64,000 nt of DNA from Tenacibaculum discolor. Lineage in GTDB: Bacteria; Bacteroidota; Bacteroidia; Flavobacteriales; Flavobacteriaceae. The DNA is taken from NCBI RefSeq assembly GCF_003664185.1, contig NZ_RCCS01000006.1:124001-188000 (forward strand), given 5' to 3'. A program made the position numbers and the translations under genes. The notes beneath the pieces are model-generated. The model searched no databases. It was not told the origin of the DNA and saw nothing but the letters and a program-made list of their open reading frames with translations. Of the stretch, positions 7,604-15,447 are shown piece after piece; the stretch's first letter is position 1, and every line of letters begins with the position of its first letter.

Positions 7604-7696
7604 TTATGTTTTTTTAGTGAGGTTATTTGTAGAGTCAAAAAAAGAAACCAGGGTTACAGCTAGAAAAGTAATGATATGTCTTTTGTTCTTTAACAT
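7604..7696 (-). CDS. Leader-like small peptide upstream of the PAAR gene
   Basis: A 30-codon frame from ATG 7696 to TAA 7604 corresponds position for position to the thr leader at 342-244. Both begin M-x-x-N-K-R-H-I-I and share A-V at residues 13-14. The codons for the paired isoleucines differ only at silent positions (ATT ATC versus ATC ATT). The C-terminal Thr run is absent here, so it cannot work as a Thr sensor in the same way. It lies 55 bp upstream of the PAAR-lipase start. It may be a decayed copy, or a short secreted or leader peptide now serving the effector operon. Confidence 0.4.
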   Translation of the reverse strand: MLKNKRHIITFLAVTLVSFFDSTNNLTKKT

Positions 7697-8106
7697 TGAG
7701 TTAAATGCATAAATTATGTTCTAAAAAACAAGAAAAGTTGTTGTTTTTTGTAAAAAAAATATTTGGATAGTACACATAACACAATCTTTTTGCTAAAAAA
7801 AATAAGAAGAATTACATCAGCGACCCGTGCCGTAGTTTCTTTGGAGCATGCCGTGATATCAGCGACTCAATAACGGGAGTATTCAATAAAGTTTGTCAAC
7901 TTGGTTTTTAGATTTTCTAAATAAGGTATCAGAGATCGTTAATAACAACTAAAACTACTTTTAGTATCTAAATAGTTGAGCTTATGGTATTCCGTAAGAA
8001 AATTAAATTATTATTAGTAAGTTCGTAAAAGTATAAACAAACATAAAATACAACTATAAACCTACCAAAACAGGTGTATAACGATGTATTTTACATCTAT
8101 ATACAA
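7674..8106. repeat. Long direct repeat, copy 2
   Basis: About 433 bp matching 320-837. It contains a single 42-bp unit (7816-7857) plus the partial unit, which accounts for the ~85-bp length difference. The copy ends with the compact palindrome at 8076-8104, and unit C starts at GTT 8107. To its left the similarity fades inside the leader-like peptide. There is no gene between 7697 and 8129 apart from this repeat. Confidence 0.9.
8076..8104. repeat. Compact palindromic site before cassette C
   Basis: GTATAAC-GATGTA, two-base loop, TACATC-TATATAC: an almost complete palindrome bounded by GTATA and TATAC. It is identical to the site at 805-832 except for its last bases. The cassette-specific sequence begins 2 bp later. 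Confidence 0.6.
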
Positions 8107-9212
8107 GTTGGCAGTAATTAGAGCAAAGTTTGAAAGACACATTATTTATATATCCAAGAGATGAAGTTTATCTACCAAATGGTTATCATTTTTCACATAA
8201 CGTTGCTGTAAAACTATACGACGATTTAGTATGGATACTTAAAGATGAAAAAACTCAAAAGAAGTTTAATACCAAAATTCATTTTGAAAAAGATGGAGAT
8301 GTGCCATCCGAGGAAGATGAAGATATAGTCGAATGGTTAATTGAAAAGGGCTACAAGAAAGAGGTTGATGAGATAATTAGCAAAAACCTTGTTCTTGGGA
8401 TAATTTCAGACGTTTGTCATTTTATCCATCAAGCATTAGACAGCTCAAAAAATATAAAACTTACAGTTGCTTTTACACTTATAAGAAAACCTTTTTTAGA
8501 AAACTTATTAATTTTAGAACAGCTTCTAACAGAAGAACAAGTGTTTTTAGAGAAATTCGAATCTGATTCGAAAAAGTTCGACCCAGGAAAGATTAATGAC
8601 ATTAAGAAAAAACAGCTTATTGAAAATTCTCTAAAACAAATTTCTAATAATTATTTACTTTCTTCAGACTTAATAAATGATTTAAGATGGGATAAAAAAA
8701 ATCCAAATAGTATATATGCCAATGCTAATTTAGGCACTCATTTAGTTACTACTCGGAATCCTTCTTACAAAACAGAAAGACAAAATTTAAACTTAATCTT
8801 TTCTGGCGAAGAAGAATGGTCAGAACAACTTGACTATTTCTATTATTTTGTTCCTGTTCTATTATATTATTTTACAGAAGTTGTAGATAGTTATGTTTTA
8901 AGAAAGAAAATTATAACCAAACGAAAACTGACTGAAAGAAAGTTTTTAAGACTAATTGGTCAACTTATGTTACATGACCAATTCAATGAAAAATCCATAA
9001 AAGGAAAATCGGCTTTAAATAATATTTCCAAAGTATTAAAAGTAAAATGTAAAAATTGTAATCGGATTAATCAATTATTTAAATCTGACCTTTTCAATCT
9101 TGTAAGTGAGGATTATATTTTATGTAAATTTTGTTTACTTGACTTATATAGAGAAACGGAGTCTTTGAATGAATTAATGACTAACTTTTTAAAAAAAATG
9201 ACTACTGCCAAC
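8107..9212 (+). mobile_element. Cassette-like unit C (zinc-ribbon protein gene)
   Basis: Left end GTTGGCAGTA (8107-8116) and right end TACTGCCAAC (9203-9212) are perfect inverted repeats. The flanks are TATACAA on the left and AATGCATAA on the right, as in unit B. The right repeat overlaps the last codons of the gene (ending T-A-N-N-A and stop). Confidence 0.65.
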
Positions 9213-9221
9213 AATGCATAA
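8130..9221 (+). CDS. Unknown protein with a C-terminal zinc-ribbon-like motif
   Basis: 363 residues with a TTG start 13 bp after the unit's left repeat. No known enzyme motif is recognised. The body is mostly helical and charged, with a hydrophobic helix LDYFYYFVPVLLYYFTEVVD around residue 235. Near the C-terminus, VKCKNCNRI and YILCKFCLL give a CxxC...CxxC arrangement (about residues 310-335) typical of a zinc ribbon. The last residues are encoded by the cassette end sequence. As the only gene of a mobile-looking unit next to an OLD nuclease unit, it could be a defence or toxin-type gene, but nothing in the sequence proves that. Confidence 0.65.
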   Translation: MKDTLFIYPRDEVYLPNGYHFSHNVAVKLYDDLVWILKDEKTQKKFNTKIHFEKDGDVPSEEDEDIVEWLIEKGYKKEVDEIISKNLVLGIISDVCHFIHQALDSSKNIKLTVAFTLIRKPFLENLLILEQLLTEEQVFLEKFESDSKKFDPGKINDIKKKQLIENSLKQISNNYLLSSDLINDLRWDKKNPNSIYANANLGTHLVTTRNPSYKTERQNLNLIFSGEEEWSEQLDYFYYFVPVLLYYFTEVVDSYVLRKKIITKRKLTERKFLRLIGQLMLHDQFNEKSIKGKSALNNISKVLKVKCKNCNRINQLFKSDLFNLVSEDYILCKFCLLDLYRETESLNELMTNFLKKMTTANNA

Positions 9222-9314
9222 CCGCAATTACGGCAGATTCGACTATGTCCGAATCCACTCGGAATTGCTAACGTAAGTTCTTAACCGAAAATTATTAACT
9301 TTAAAACAGTAACT
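9216..9314. repeat. Spacer between units C and D (imperfect palindrome)
   Basis: Starts GCATAACCGCAATT and contains a clear inner hairpin, GATTCG...CGAATC (around 9238-9256), and the complementary segment GGAATTGC (~9261-9268). The right arm is less well conserved than in the spacers after units A and B, so this site is only partly palindromic. Confidence 0.45.
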
Positions 9315-9845
9315 GTTAACAACGATATAAAAAATAGAAATGGAAAGATATATTAAAGACCTAGAACAAAACACTAATAAACTATTAGTAACCGTTAAGG
9401 ATTATCCTATTGAAAAACTTACTAAAAAAAATGGTTCTGAATGGAGCATATTAGAAATTTTAGAACACATTTACATTACTGACAAGGCTATCTATAGCAT
9501 AGTGTCTAAACCCTCGGAAAATGAATCTAAGACTACGGAAATTGTTGGGCGAAACAAACTGGAAACAATTTTAGTAGAACAGAGAAACAAAAAACAGCAA
9601 TCACCTGAATTACTCAAGCCGAAAGGAGACTTTAAAAATCTAACTGACTTTAATTCAGCTTTTTTAACATTAAGAAATACTATGAAAAATGGCTTGTCTA
9701 CAGGAAAAATAAGATTTGACAATAGAATACACAATCATTTTCTATTAGGCGAAATGACAATAACCGATTGGCTCAACTTTATCTTGTTCCATACCGAACG
9801 ACACCTAAAACAGATTGAGGAAAGTAAATAAATATTGTTGTCAAC
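9315..9845 (+). mobile_element. Cassette-like unit D (DinB-like gene)
   Basis: Left end GTTAACAACGATAT (9315-9328) and right end ATATTGTTGTCAAC (9832-9845) are inverted repeats matching at 12 of 14 positions. The gene start (9340) and stop (9831) lie 11 bp and 0 bp inside the repeats. TGTGTATAA follows, equivalent to AATGTATAA after unit B. Confidence 0.6.
9340..9831 (+). CDS. DinB-superfamily protein
   Basis: 163 residues, ATG start. The sequence has the DinB/YfiT four-helix pattern: the first helix with K-W-SILEILEHIY (residues ~30-45), where the His is the first metal ligand, and near the end LFHTERHLKQIEE, where two His complete the usual metal site. These small metalloproteins include thiol transferases and hydrolases; the substrate is unknown. 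It is the single gene of cassette unit D and unrelated at sequence level to the DinB-like gene at 18482. No promoter of its own was recognised. Confidence 0.75.
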   Translation: MERYIKDLEQNTNKLLVTVKDYPIEKLTKKNGSEWSILEILEHIYITDKAIYSIVSKPSENESKTTEIVGRNKLETILVEQRNKKQQSPELLKPKGDFKNLTDFNSAFLTLRNTMKNGLSTGKIRFDNRIHNHFLLGEMTITDWLNFILFHTERHLKQIEESK

Positions 9846-9848
9846 ATT

Positions 9849-9954
9849 GTGTATAAACTAGTCTACTCACGAAAATCTGCGAGGATTTTCAGTTTGGTGT
9901 GTACTTACAAATTTAAAAAGAGTATAAATTACGCTAGTACTCATAATCTAAGCT
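9849..9954. repeat. Spacer between units D and E (imperfect palindrome)
   Basis: Begins GTATAAACTAG, contains a strong inner hairpin GAAAATC...GATTTTC (around 9871-9892), and carries an ACTAG/CTAGT pair near its two ends. The outer boxes are less exact than in the first two spacers. It holds no gene. Confidence 0.45.
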
Positions 9955-10487
9955 GTTAGGTAATTTAACTAAACTATGATAATAAGAAAAGAAATAAAAA
10001 ATGACAATGAACTTTATCTATATTTTAATGGGAAATTAATTTATAAAAGATGGTTGAATTTAGGTTACGGAAAAGTTTTTGATAAACAGGCTTTTGGAAA
10101 ATACACTGATTGTAGTATAACGGATTTTGATCTAGAAGAAACACCTGAATTAATTCATGTAAAAGCAAAACTAAAACTAATATCTAAAGAAGAAGGTGGT
10201 CGAAAAACAGGGATTAAAAGCGGATATCGACCTAATCATATTTTTGGATACCAATCAAATGGACAATTTAAGTATTCATATGTGGGAGATATTCAATTTG
10301 ACGAAGATGAATTGATTTTACCAGGAGAAACTAAAGAAGTTTTGATTAGGTTTTTATCAAGACAACCAATAGACGAATACATGAATATAGGGAGAAAATG
10401 GTGGATTCATGAGGGGGTAAAAAAATAGGAGAAGCAGAAGTAATTGAAATTCAATTTCCAATAAATGAATAGAAAATTACTTACAAC
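9955..10487 (+). mobile_element. Cassette-like unit E (EF-Tu domain-3-like gene)
   Basis: Left end GTTAGGTAATTT (9955-9966) and right end AAATTACTTACAAC (10474-10487) are inverted repeats apart from a 2-bp offset. GATATAAAA follows the right end. The restored reading frame of the gene (see next entry) would stop at 10472, one base before the right repeat, as expected for a tightly packed cassette. This is the last unit; the aminotransferase gene ends just downstream at 10517. Confidence 0.6.
9976..10472 (+). pseudogene. Stand-alone EF-Tu domain III-like protein, frameshifted near the end
   Basis: The open frame runs 9976-10428 (150 residues). LISKEEGGRKTGIKSGYRP is the hallmark of EF-Tu domain III (E. 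coli: ILSKDEGGRHTPFFKGYRP), and LPGETKEVLIRFLSRQPI matches the next strands. The frame stops in a run of seven A at 10419-10425. In the +1 frame it continues IGEAEVIEIQF and ends at TAG 10470-10472, which matches the EF-Tu C-terminus (VGAGVVAKV). So one base is missing relative to the family: a real frameshift mutation, slippage on A7, or a sequencing error. Domains I (GTPase) and II are absent, so it cannot be an elongation factor. Possible role as a domain mimic or decoy is speculation. Confidence 0.75.
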
Positions 10488-10516
10488 GATATAAAATATT
10501 ATTAAGTCAAACTTTA

Positions 10517-11695
10517 CTACAACTTATCCAGCTCACTTACTATAAGATCGCATCCTTTTTCTATTTCCTCGTCAGAAATAGTTAGGGGAGGAGTAATACG
10601 AATGGCTCTTCCTTCAAAAAGTAACCAGAATAAAATCAACCCTTTGTCTAAACAGTTTAAAATTACTTGTGAAGCTTCTTCAGGAGTATCCACTAATAAA
10701 GCAAGCATCAAACCCTTTCCTCTAATTTCTTTAACTTTTGGGTGATTTTTAAATTTATTACGGATTAACGTTTCTTTTCGTAAACTTTCTTCCATTAAGT
10801 TAGAGGAAGTAATCTCTTGTACCGTAGCTAAACCAGCACTTGCAATTACTGGATGTCCACCAAACGTAGTAATATGTCCTAATTTCGGGTGTTCTTTTAA
10901 GTAATCCATCACTTCAAAAGAAGCAATAAAAGCTCCGATTGGCATTCCGCCACCTAAACCTTTACCAGTGATAATAATATCAGGAGTAACATTGTAATTT
11001 TCGAACCCCCAAAATGTTCCTGTACGTCCAATACCTGACTGGATTTCATCTAAAATCAATAATGCACCAACTTCTTCACATCGTTGCTTAACTTTTGTTA
11101 GGTAATCGTTTTTAGGTTCAATAAAACCAGCACCACCTTGAATGGTTTCTAAAATGACTCCGGCAGTTTTTGAAGTGATTTTTTCTAAATCTAATTCATT
11201 GTTATACTCAATAAATTTACTTCCTGGAATTAACGGACGAAAAGCTCTATTTTGTTGTTCTGCACCACAAACGCTCATTGCTCCTTGGGTATTTCCATGA
11301 TAAGCATTTTTAGCGGCAATAATTTCGCTTCTACCGGTAAAGCGTTTCGCTAACTTTAAAGCGCCTTCGGTAGCCTCAGTACCAGAGTTTACCAAATAAA
11401 CAGATGAAAGGTTAGGAGGCAAGGTAGCTGCTAAGGCTTTACACAATTCTAACTGTGGCTTTTGAATAAACTCACCATACACCATTACGTGCGTATATTG
11501 CTCTAACTGATTTTTTATGGCTTCGTTAACCTTTGGGTGACTATGACCTAAGCTATTAGCAGAAACTCCAGCTACGAAGTCTAACATAGCTTTTCCGTTG
11601 CTATCATAAATGTAGCTTCCATTAGCATGTGAAATTTCAATAGCTAATGGATGAGGAGTGGTTTGACCTTGGTATTTTAAAAAATCGTCTTTCAC
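10517..11695 (-). CDS. Class III aminotransferase (acetylornithine/4-aminobutyrate type)
   Basis: 392 residues with a GTG start. Fold-type I PLP enzyme of the class III family: NSGTEATEGALKLAKRFTG binds the cofactor phosphate, LILDEIQSGIGRTG holds the PLP-contacting Asp, and IITGKGLGGG contains the Schiff-base Lys245. The substrate cannot be read from sequence; the family covers acetylornithine, ornithine and omega-amino acids, and no arginine genes are nearby. It is the last gene of a minus-strand run from the small membrane gene at 13769 through the OstA-like gene, with only 35 bp between it and the OstA-like stop, so co-transcription is likely. Confidence 0.85.
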   Translation of the reverse strand: MKDDFLKYQGQTTPHPLAIEISHANGSYIYDSNGKAMLDFVAGVSANSLGHSHPKVNEAIKNQLEQYTHVMVYGEFIQKPQLELCKALAATLPPNLSSVYLVNSGTEATEGALKLAKRFTGRSEIIAAKNAYHGNTQGAMSVCGAEQQNRAFRPLIPGSKFIEYNNELDLEKITSKTAGVILETIQGGAGFIEPKNDYLTKVKQRCEEVGALLILDEIQSGIGRTGTFWGFENYNVTPDIIITGKGLGGGMPIGAFIASFEVMDYLKEHPKLGHITTFGGHPVIASAGLATVQEITSSNLMEESLRKETLIRNKFKNHPKVKEIRGKGLMLALLVDTPEEASQVILNCLDKGLILFWLLFEGRAIRITPPLTISDEEIEKGCDLIVSELDKL

Positions 11696-11730
11696 AGGAA
11701 TTATTTTAACTTTTTAAGGTTAGGATTTTT

Positions 11731-13341
11731 TTATTTTTCTTCCTTTTTTGAAGTTTCATTAATGAACTGTTCCCTAGCCTCTTTAACAACATCAGGTTGT
11801 TTTTTTCTTTTTTGGGGAATAGTAGAAGTAGAGTCTTTTACAAAAATATCTTCTACTGTTTTTGGTTGTTCATCACCACGCCACAAGAAACCTTTAAATT
11901 TTTTCTCTTCAGAAGGAAATTTGGAAGGTGGATACGTTTTTCCTTCAGACTTCTTAAAATATGTAGTCTGAATAATCTCTCCGTCTTCTAAAATGAATTC
12001 AATATCACTTGCTATTTCCTTGGTAATTGTTTCTAATTTATGAGTATCATCATTATTATTGTAATACAATGATTCTGCATTTCCTTTTACCATCATAGTT
12101 CGTAAGTCATCATCTTCAAACTTACCATAAATGTTTCGTCCTTTAATTTGATTAAAGTTATCTTTATGAATGGAGTCTTGTTGAATCATAAATGCATTTT
12201 GTAACACCTTTAATGAATCTAGCTTATTACTTTCTTGATGAGTGAGTAATTGGATGCTGTCGCCCGTTATTTGACTGTTATTAGACCATAAAATAGGTCT
12301 GTTAAACATTCTAGTTAAACCTGTTTCTTGACTGGTATGAATAGAGTCACATTTACCTTGTAAGTCAGACTTAAATATTTTTACATTATTAAAAATACGA
12401 GCAATACGTTTTTCAGGTTTTCCTGTTAGTAAAATTTTATCTCCAGCTACATACATAGAGTCCTTTTCTAATACTGAAATAGCAACAGCCCTATCAATAA
12501 TGAACAAGGAGTCTTTGTGCTCATATAGCTCAGCATAATTTCCTTTAGCTACCATATTTTGTACAGTATCTACCACTTTTATATTGTTGGTTGCAGAAGC
12601 AAAACCGTTACGCTTGTCATAGTACAAACTATCGGCAGAAACAGTTCGTTCTTTTAAGAACAATTTTGCTCGTTTTACGAAGTATGAAACATCCGTGTTA
12701 GTATCGTAAAAACCTCTTTCGGAATACACTTTAGTACTATCCTTTAAGTTGGTAATGGTGCTTGGTCCGTATAAATAAGCCAAGTTTGTATTGGTATAAT
12801 AATCTAAATGGTCAGATTCTAAATGGTTATCAGGATTTACAACAGTTACTTTAGATTTTGCTGTAAACTTTTTGTCTCTTAAAAGATAAGTTCCTTTTAC
12901 ACTTTTCAGAGTGTTTTTTGTATCGCGGATAGTTCCCCCATTAGGGTAGTATAATACTTGGTTGATTCTGTCAAAATGAAGCGTATCAGTTTTTAGCGTC
13001 ATTTCTTTATCATTAATTTCTACATTTCCCCAAGATTTTGCCTTTTTTGTATTCCCATTATATGTGGCAAAATCACTGTATTGAATAATACTATCTCCTT
13101 GCTCAATAATTACTTCACCAATAGCTTTAAATAAGTTTTTGTCTTTGTAAAGTAGTGCTCTTTTACAATCTAGAGTAGCTCCTTCATGCGACATTTTAAC
13201 TTTTCCTATCAATATAGTAGCTCCAGGGTACTTACTTTCATCAGCAGTACTTAATTCGGTAGAAAGTATTTTGATTTTTTTTGTTTGAGAAAAACTTACA
13301 ACAGAGAATAATATAAAAATTAATAGAAATAGTTTTTTCAA
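11731..13341 (-). CDS. OstA/LptA-like periplasmic protein
   Basis: 536 residues from a TTG at 13341, chosen because it places KKLFLLIFILFSVVSFSQ at the N-terminus as a Sec signal peptide; an ATG at 13413 would add 24 unlikely residues. The mature part is built of repeated short beta-strand units such as GATLDCKRALLYKDKNLFKAIGEV and YYPNGGTIRD, the pattern of the OstA/LptA domain that carries lipopolysaccharide across the periplasm. Flavobacteria commonly encode this long OstA-like protein next to an aminotransferase, as here. The C-terminal ~70 residues are Lys/Pro-rich and probably disordered. Role in LPS or outer-membrane biogenesis is inferred from the domain. Confidence 0.8.
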   Translation of the reverse strand: MKKLFLLIFILFSVVSFSQTKKIKILSTELSTADESKYPGATILIGKVKMSHEGATLDCKRALLYKDKNLFKAIGEVIIEQGDSIIQYSDFATYNGNTKKAKSWGNVEINDKEMTLKTDTLHFDRINQVLYYPNGGTIRDTKNTLKSVKGTYLLRDKKFTAKSKVTVVNPDNHLESDHLDYYTNTNLAYLYGPSTITNLKDSTKVYSERGFYDTNTDVSYFVKRAKLFLKERTVSADSLYYDKRNGFASATNNIKVVDTVQNMVAKGNYAELYEHKDSLFIIDRAVAISVLEKDSMYVAGDKILLTGKPEKRIARIFNNVKIFKSDLQGKCDSIHTSQETGLTRMFNRPILWSNNSQITGDSIQLLTHQESNKLDSLKVLQNAFMIQQDSIHKDNFNQIKGRNIYGKFEDDDLRTMMVKGNAESLYYNNNDDTHKLETITKEIASDIEFILEDGEIIQTTYFKKSEGKTYPPSKFPSEEKKFKGFLWRGDEQPKTVEDIFVKDSTSTIPQKRKKQPDVVKEAREQFINETSKKEEK

Positions 13342-13412
13342 AATAATACGATTTAATGCACAAAAATAATGAAAAGTAACTACCAAATTTCTTAAGGAAA
13401 GAATAAAATACA

Positions 13413-13769
13413 TTAATCCATTTCATCTATTAATTTAGAATAGAAAAAAGTATGTAAATATGCTCCTACAAAGTAAAAAAGAATTCCCCAAAAAGTTAAA
13501 GAAGTGAAAATAAACACATACAAGAAGGTGAAAAAATAAATGAGTAATTTTAAAATAAACTTCATTATACGCCTACTCGGAAAAATTCCTTCACCTATAG
13601 AAAATACAACTCCTAAAGGTATAATAGCTACAACAAAGGTAAAAATAACCGATGAAGCTTTGAAAAATAAATGTAAAATAAATGAAAATATAAAAGGAGA
13701 AAACATACAAAAAGCAAAATAAGCTATTTCTTTAGCATGCTCAGCACCTGAAGTTTTAGTGTTTTTCAT
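13413..13769 (-). CDS. Small polytopic membrane protein
   Basis: 118 residues with three to four hydrophobic segments (residues ~15-35, ~38-58, ~70-90 and ~92-110) and no catalytic motif. Its stop lies 72 bp upstream of the preferred start of the OstA-like gene, so the two are probably co-transcribed. I do not recognise a family; related short membrane proteins occur beside ostA-like genes, but their role is unknown. Confidence 0.65.
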   Translation of the reverse strand: MKNTKTSGAEHAKEIAYFAFCMFSPFIFSFILHLFFKASSVIFTFVVAIIPLGVVFSIGEGIFPSRRIMKFILKLLIYFFTFLYVFIFTSLTFWGILFYFVGAYLHTFFYSKLIDEMD

Positions 13770-13873
13770 AGAAACTTAATTTAATACATAACATGATAAA
13801 TATAAAATAAAAATAGTCTGTTCGAGGTTTTTAATTATCTTATTTTTGTAACAAATTAAAAAATTATAAAGAT

Positions 13874-15304
13874 ATGAGCGCTCATTTTGATTTATCAAAA
13901 GAAGAGATGAAGTCTTACGGATATAAAATTGTAGATATAATTGCAGAACATTGGGCTACTTTAGAACAAAAAAAGCCTGTAGCTAGTGCTTCAAGAAAAG
14001 AAATGGATAGCATTTTTTTGCAAGAAGCTCCAAATGAAGGAATGTCTGCTGAAAAGGTGTTAGATTTTGTGATGGACAATGTGATACCAAACAGTACGGT
14101 TATTTCTCACCCTAAAGCTTATTCATTTGTACCTGGACCTAGTAACTTTATTAGTACTATGGCAGATAGTTTGGCTACTGGATTCAATATTTTTTCTGGT
14201 GGATGGATGGTTTCTCCAGCAGCAGCTGAGTTAGAAATTGTAACGATGAATTGGTTACTAAAAATGTATAATTTTCCTGTTGAAAAAGGAGGAGGAATTT
14301 TTACCAGTGGTGGTTCTATGGCAAACTTAACAGCTTTGGTTACTGCGAGACGTTTAAAGTGTGGTGATGATTTTTCTAAAGCTGTGATTTATTTGTCTGA
14401 TCAAGCACACTCTTCTAATATTAAAGCAATTCGTGTTCTAGGGTTTAAAAAAGAACAAATTAGAATTTTACCGACCGATTTAGAGTTTAGAATTAGTATT
14501 AACAAACTAAAGAACGCTATAGCAAAAGACCGATTAGAAGGGTTACAACCATTTTGTTACATCGCTTCAGCAGGAACAACGAATACAGGTACTGTAGACC
14601 CTTTAGACGAAATAGCAGATATCTGTGAAGAGGAAGATTTATGGTTTCATATTGATGGAGCGTATGGTGGAGCCGCTATTTTAGCTGAAAAAGGAGCAAA
14701 AGCATTAAGAGGAATTGAAAGAGCTGATTCTCTTACTGTAGATCCGCATAAATGGTTTTATCAACCTTATGAAATAGGATGTTTATTAGTAAAAGATGCT
14801 TCTTGGTTAAGTGGTACTTTTAGTGAAAAACCTGAGTATTTACGTGATATAGAAGGAAATGAATCAGAAATTAACTTTTACGATTACGGTATTCAGTTAA
14901 CAAGACGTTTTAGAGCATTGAAATTTTACATGTCCATCAAAACCTATGGATTAGATGCTTTTAAAGAAGCTGTTACTTACAATATCCAGTTAGCAGATGA
15001 TGTAGAGAAAATGTTACGTAAAAGTAGAAACTGGGAAATTATTTCTCCTGCAACTTTAGCGGTTATCAATTTTAGATATAATCCTATTGGGTTAAACTTA
15101 GAAGAAAAAGAGATTGACGAGTTAAATCAAAAAATTTCTCAAAAGATAATGGAATCTAGAGAAGCATTTTTAGTAACTACTATATTAAATAAGCAAGTAG
15201 TACTTAGAATGTGTTTAATAAATCCGAAAACAACGATGGATGATATTAAAGAAACTCTTGAGTTGTGTCATCAATTTGGAGAAGAAATTTTAAAAGAAAA
15301 ATAA
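13874..15304 (+). CDS. PLP-dependent decarboxylase (aromatic-amino-acid/glutamate decarboxylase family)
   Basis: 476 residues, the normal length of group II decarboxylases. GGIFTSGGSMANLTAL binds the cofactor, WFHIDGAYGG carries the Asp that contacts the pyridine nitrogen, and DPHKWFYQP contains the Schiff-base Lys293. The enzyme removes CO2 from an amino acid, giving an amine. Similarity of the N-terminal MVSPAAAELEIVTMNWL region suggests the aromatic-L-amino-acid decarboxylase branch, but the substrate is not certain. It is a single-gene unit ended by the terminator at 15308. Confidence 0.85.
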   Translation: MSAHFDLSKEEMKSYGYKIVDIIAEHWATLEQKKPVASASRKEMDSIFLQEAPNEGMSAEKVLDFVMDNVIPNSTVISHPKAYSFVPGPSNFISTMADSLATGFNIFSGGWMVSPAAAELEIVTMNWLLKMYNFPVEKGGGIFTSGGSMANLTALVTARRLKCGDDFSKAVIYLSDQAHSSNIKAIRVLGFKKEQIRILPTDLEFRISINKLKNAIAKDRLEGLQPFCYIASAGTTNTGTVDPLDEIADICEEEDLWFHIDGAYGGAAILAEKGAKALRGIERADSLTVDPHKWFYQPYEIGCLLVKDASWLSGTFSEKPEYLRDIEGNESEINFYDYGIQLTRRFRALKFYMSIKTYGLDAFKEAVTYNIQLADDVEKMLRKSRNWEIISPATLAVINFRYNPIGLNLEEKEIDELNQKISQKIMESREAFLVTTILNKQVVLRMCLINPKTTMDDIKETLELCHQFGEEILKEK

Positions 15305-15307
15305 ATT

Positions 15308-15333
15308 AAAAGGAGCTTAAAGCTCCTTTTTTT
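15308..15333 (+). terminator. Terminator after the PLP decarboxylase
   Basis: Perfect 10-bp stem AAAGGAGCTT/AAGCTCCTTT with a single-base loop followed by a T-run. Confidence 0.85.
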
Positions 15334-15339
15334 GTTTTT

Positions 15340-15383
15340 ATGACAAAAGTCATATTTCAAAAGCCTTTCTCTTAGTAGTTTTG
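15340..15383 (+). promoter_or_regulatory. FNR/CRP-type operator and -7 box of the nitrite-reductase operon
   Basis: ATGACAAAAGTCAT (15340-15353) is a perfect palindrome of the TGAC-N4-GTCA form bound by Crp/Fnr-family regulators. A Bacteroidota -7 box, TAGTTTTG, lies at 15376-15383, with no TTG at the expected -33 position. If transcription starts about 7 bp after the -7 box, the palindrome is centred near -43, the class II activator position. This suggests activation by an oxygen- or NO-sensing regulator. Confidence 0.6.
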
Positions 15384-15447
15384 CTTGTATAAAAGATAAA
15401 AAAGTCTTTTATGCAAGATTATTAATAACTACATCAATAGAAGAGAG

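Noticed and set aside
1..10500. Prophage or transposon
   Set aside because: No integrase, transposase, capsid or tail genes apart from the PAAR tip, and no insertion-sequence-like terminal repeats; the cassette model explains the inverted repeats better.
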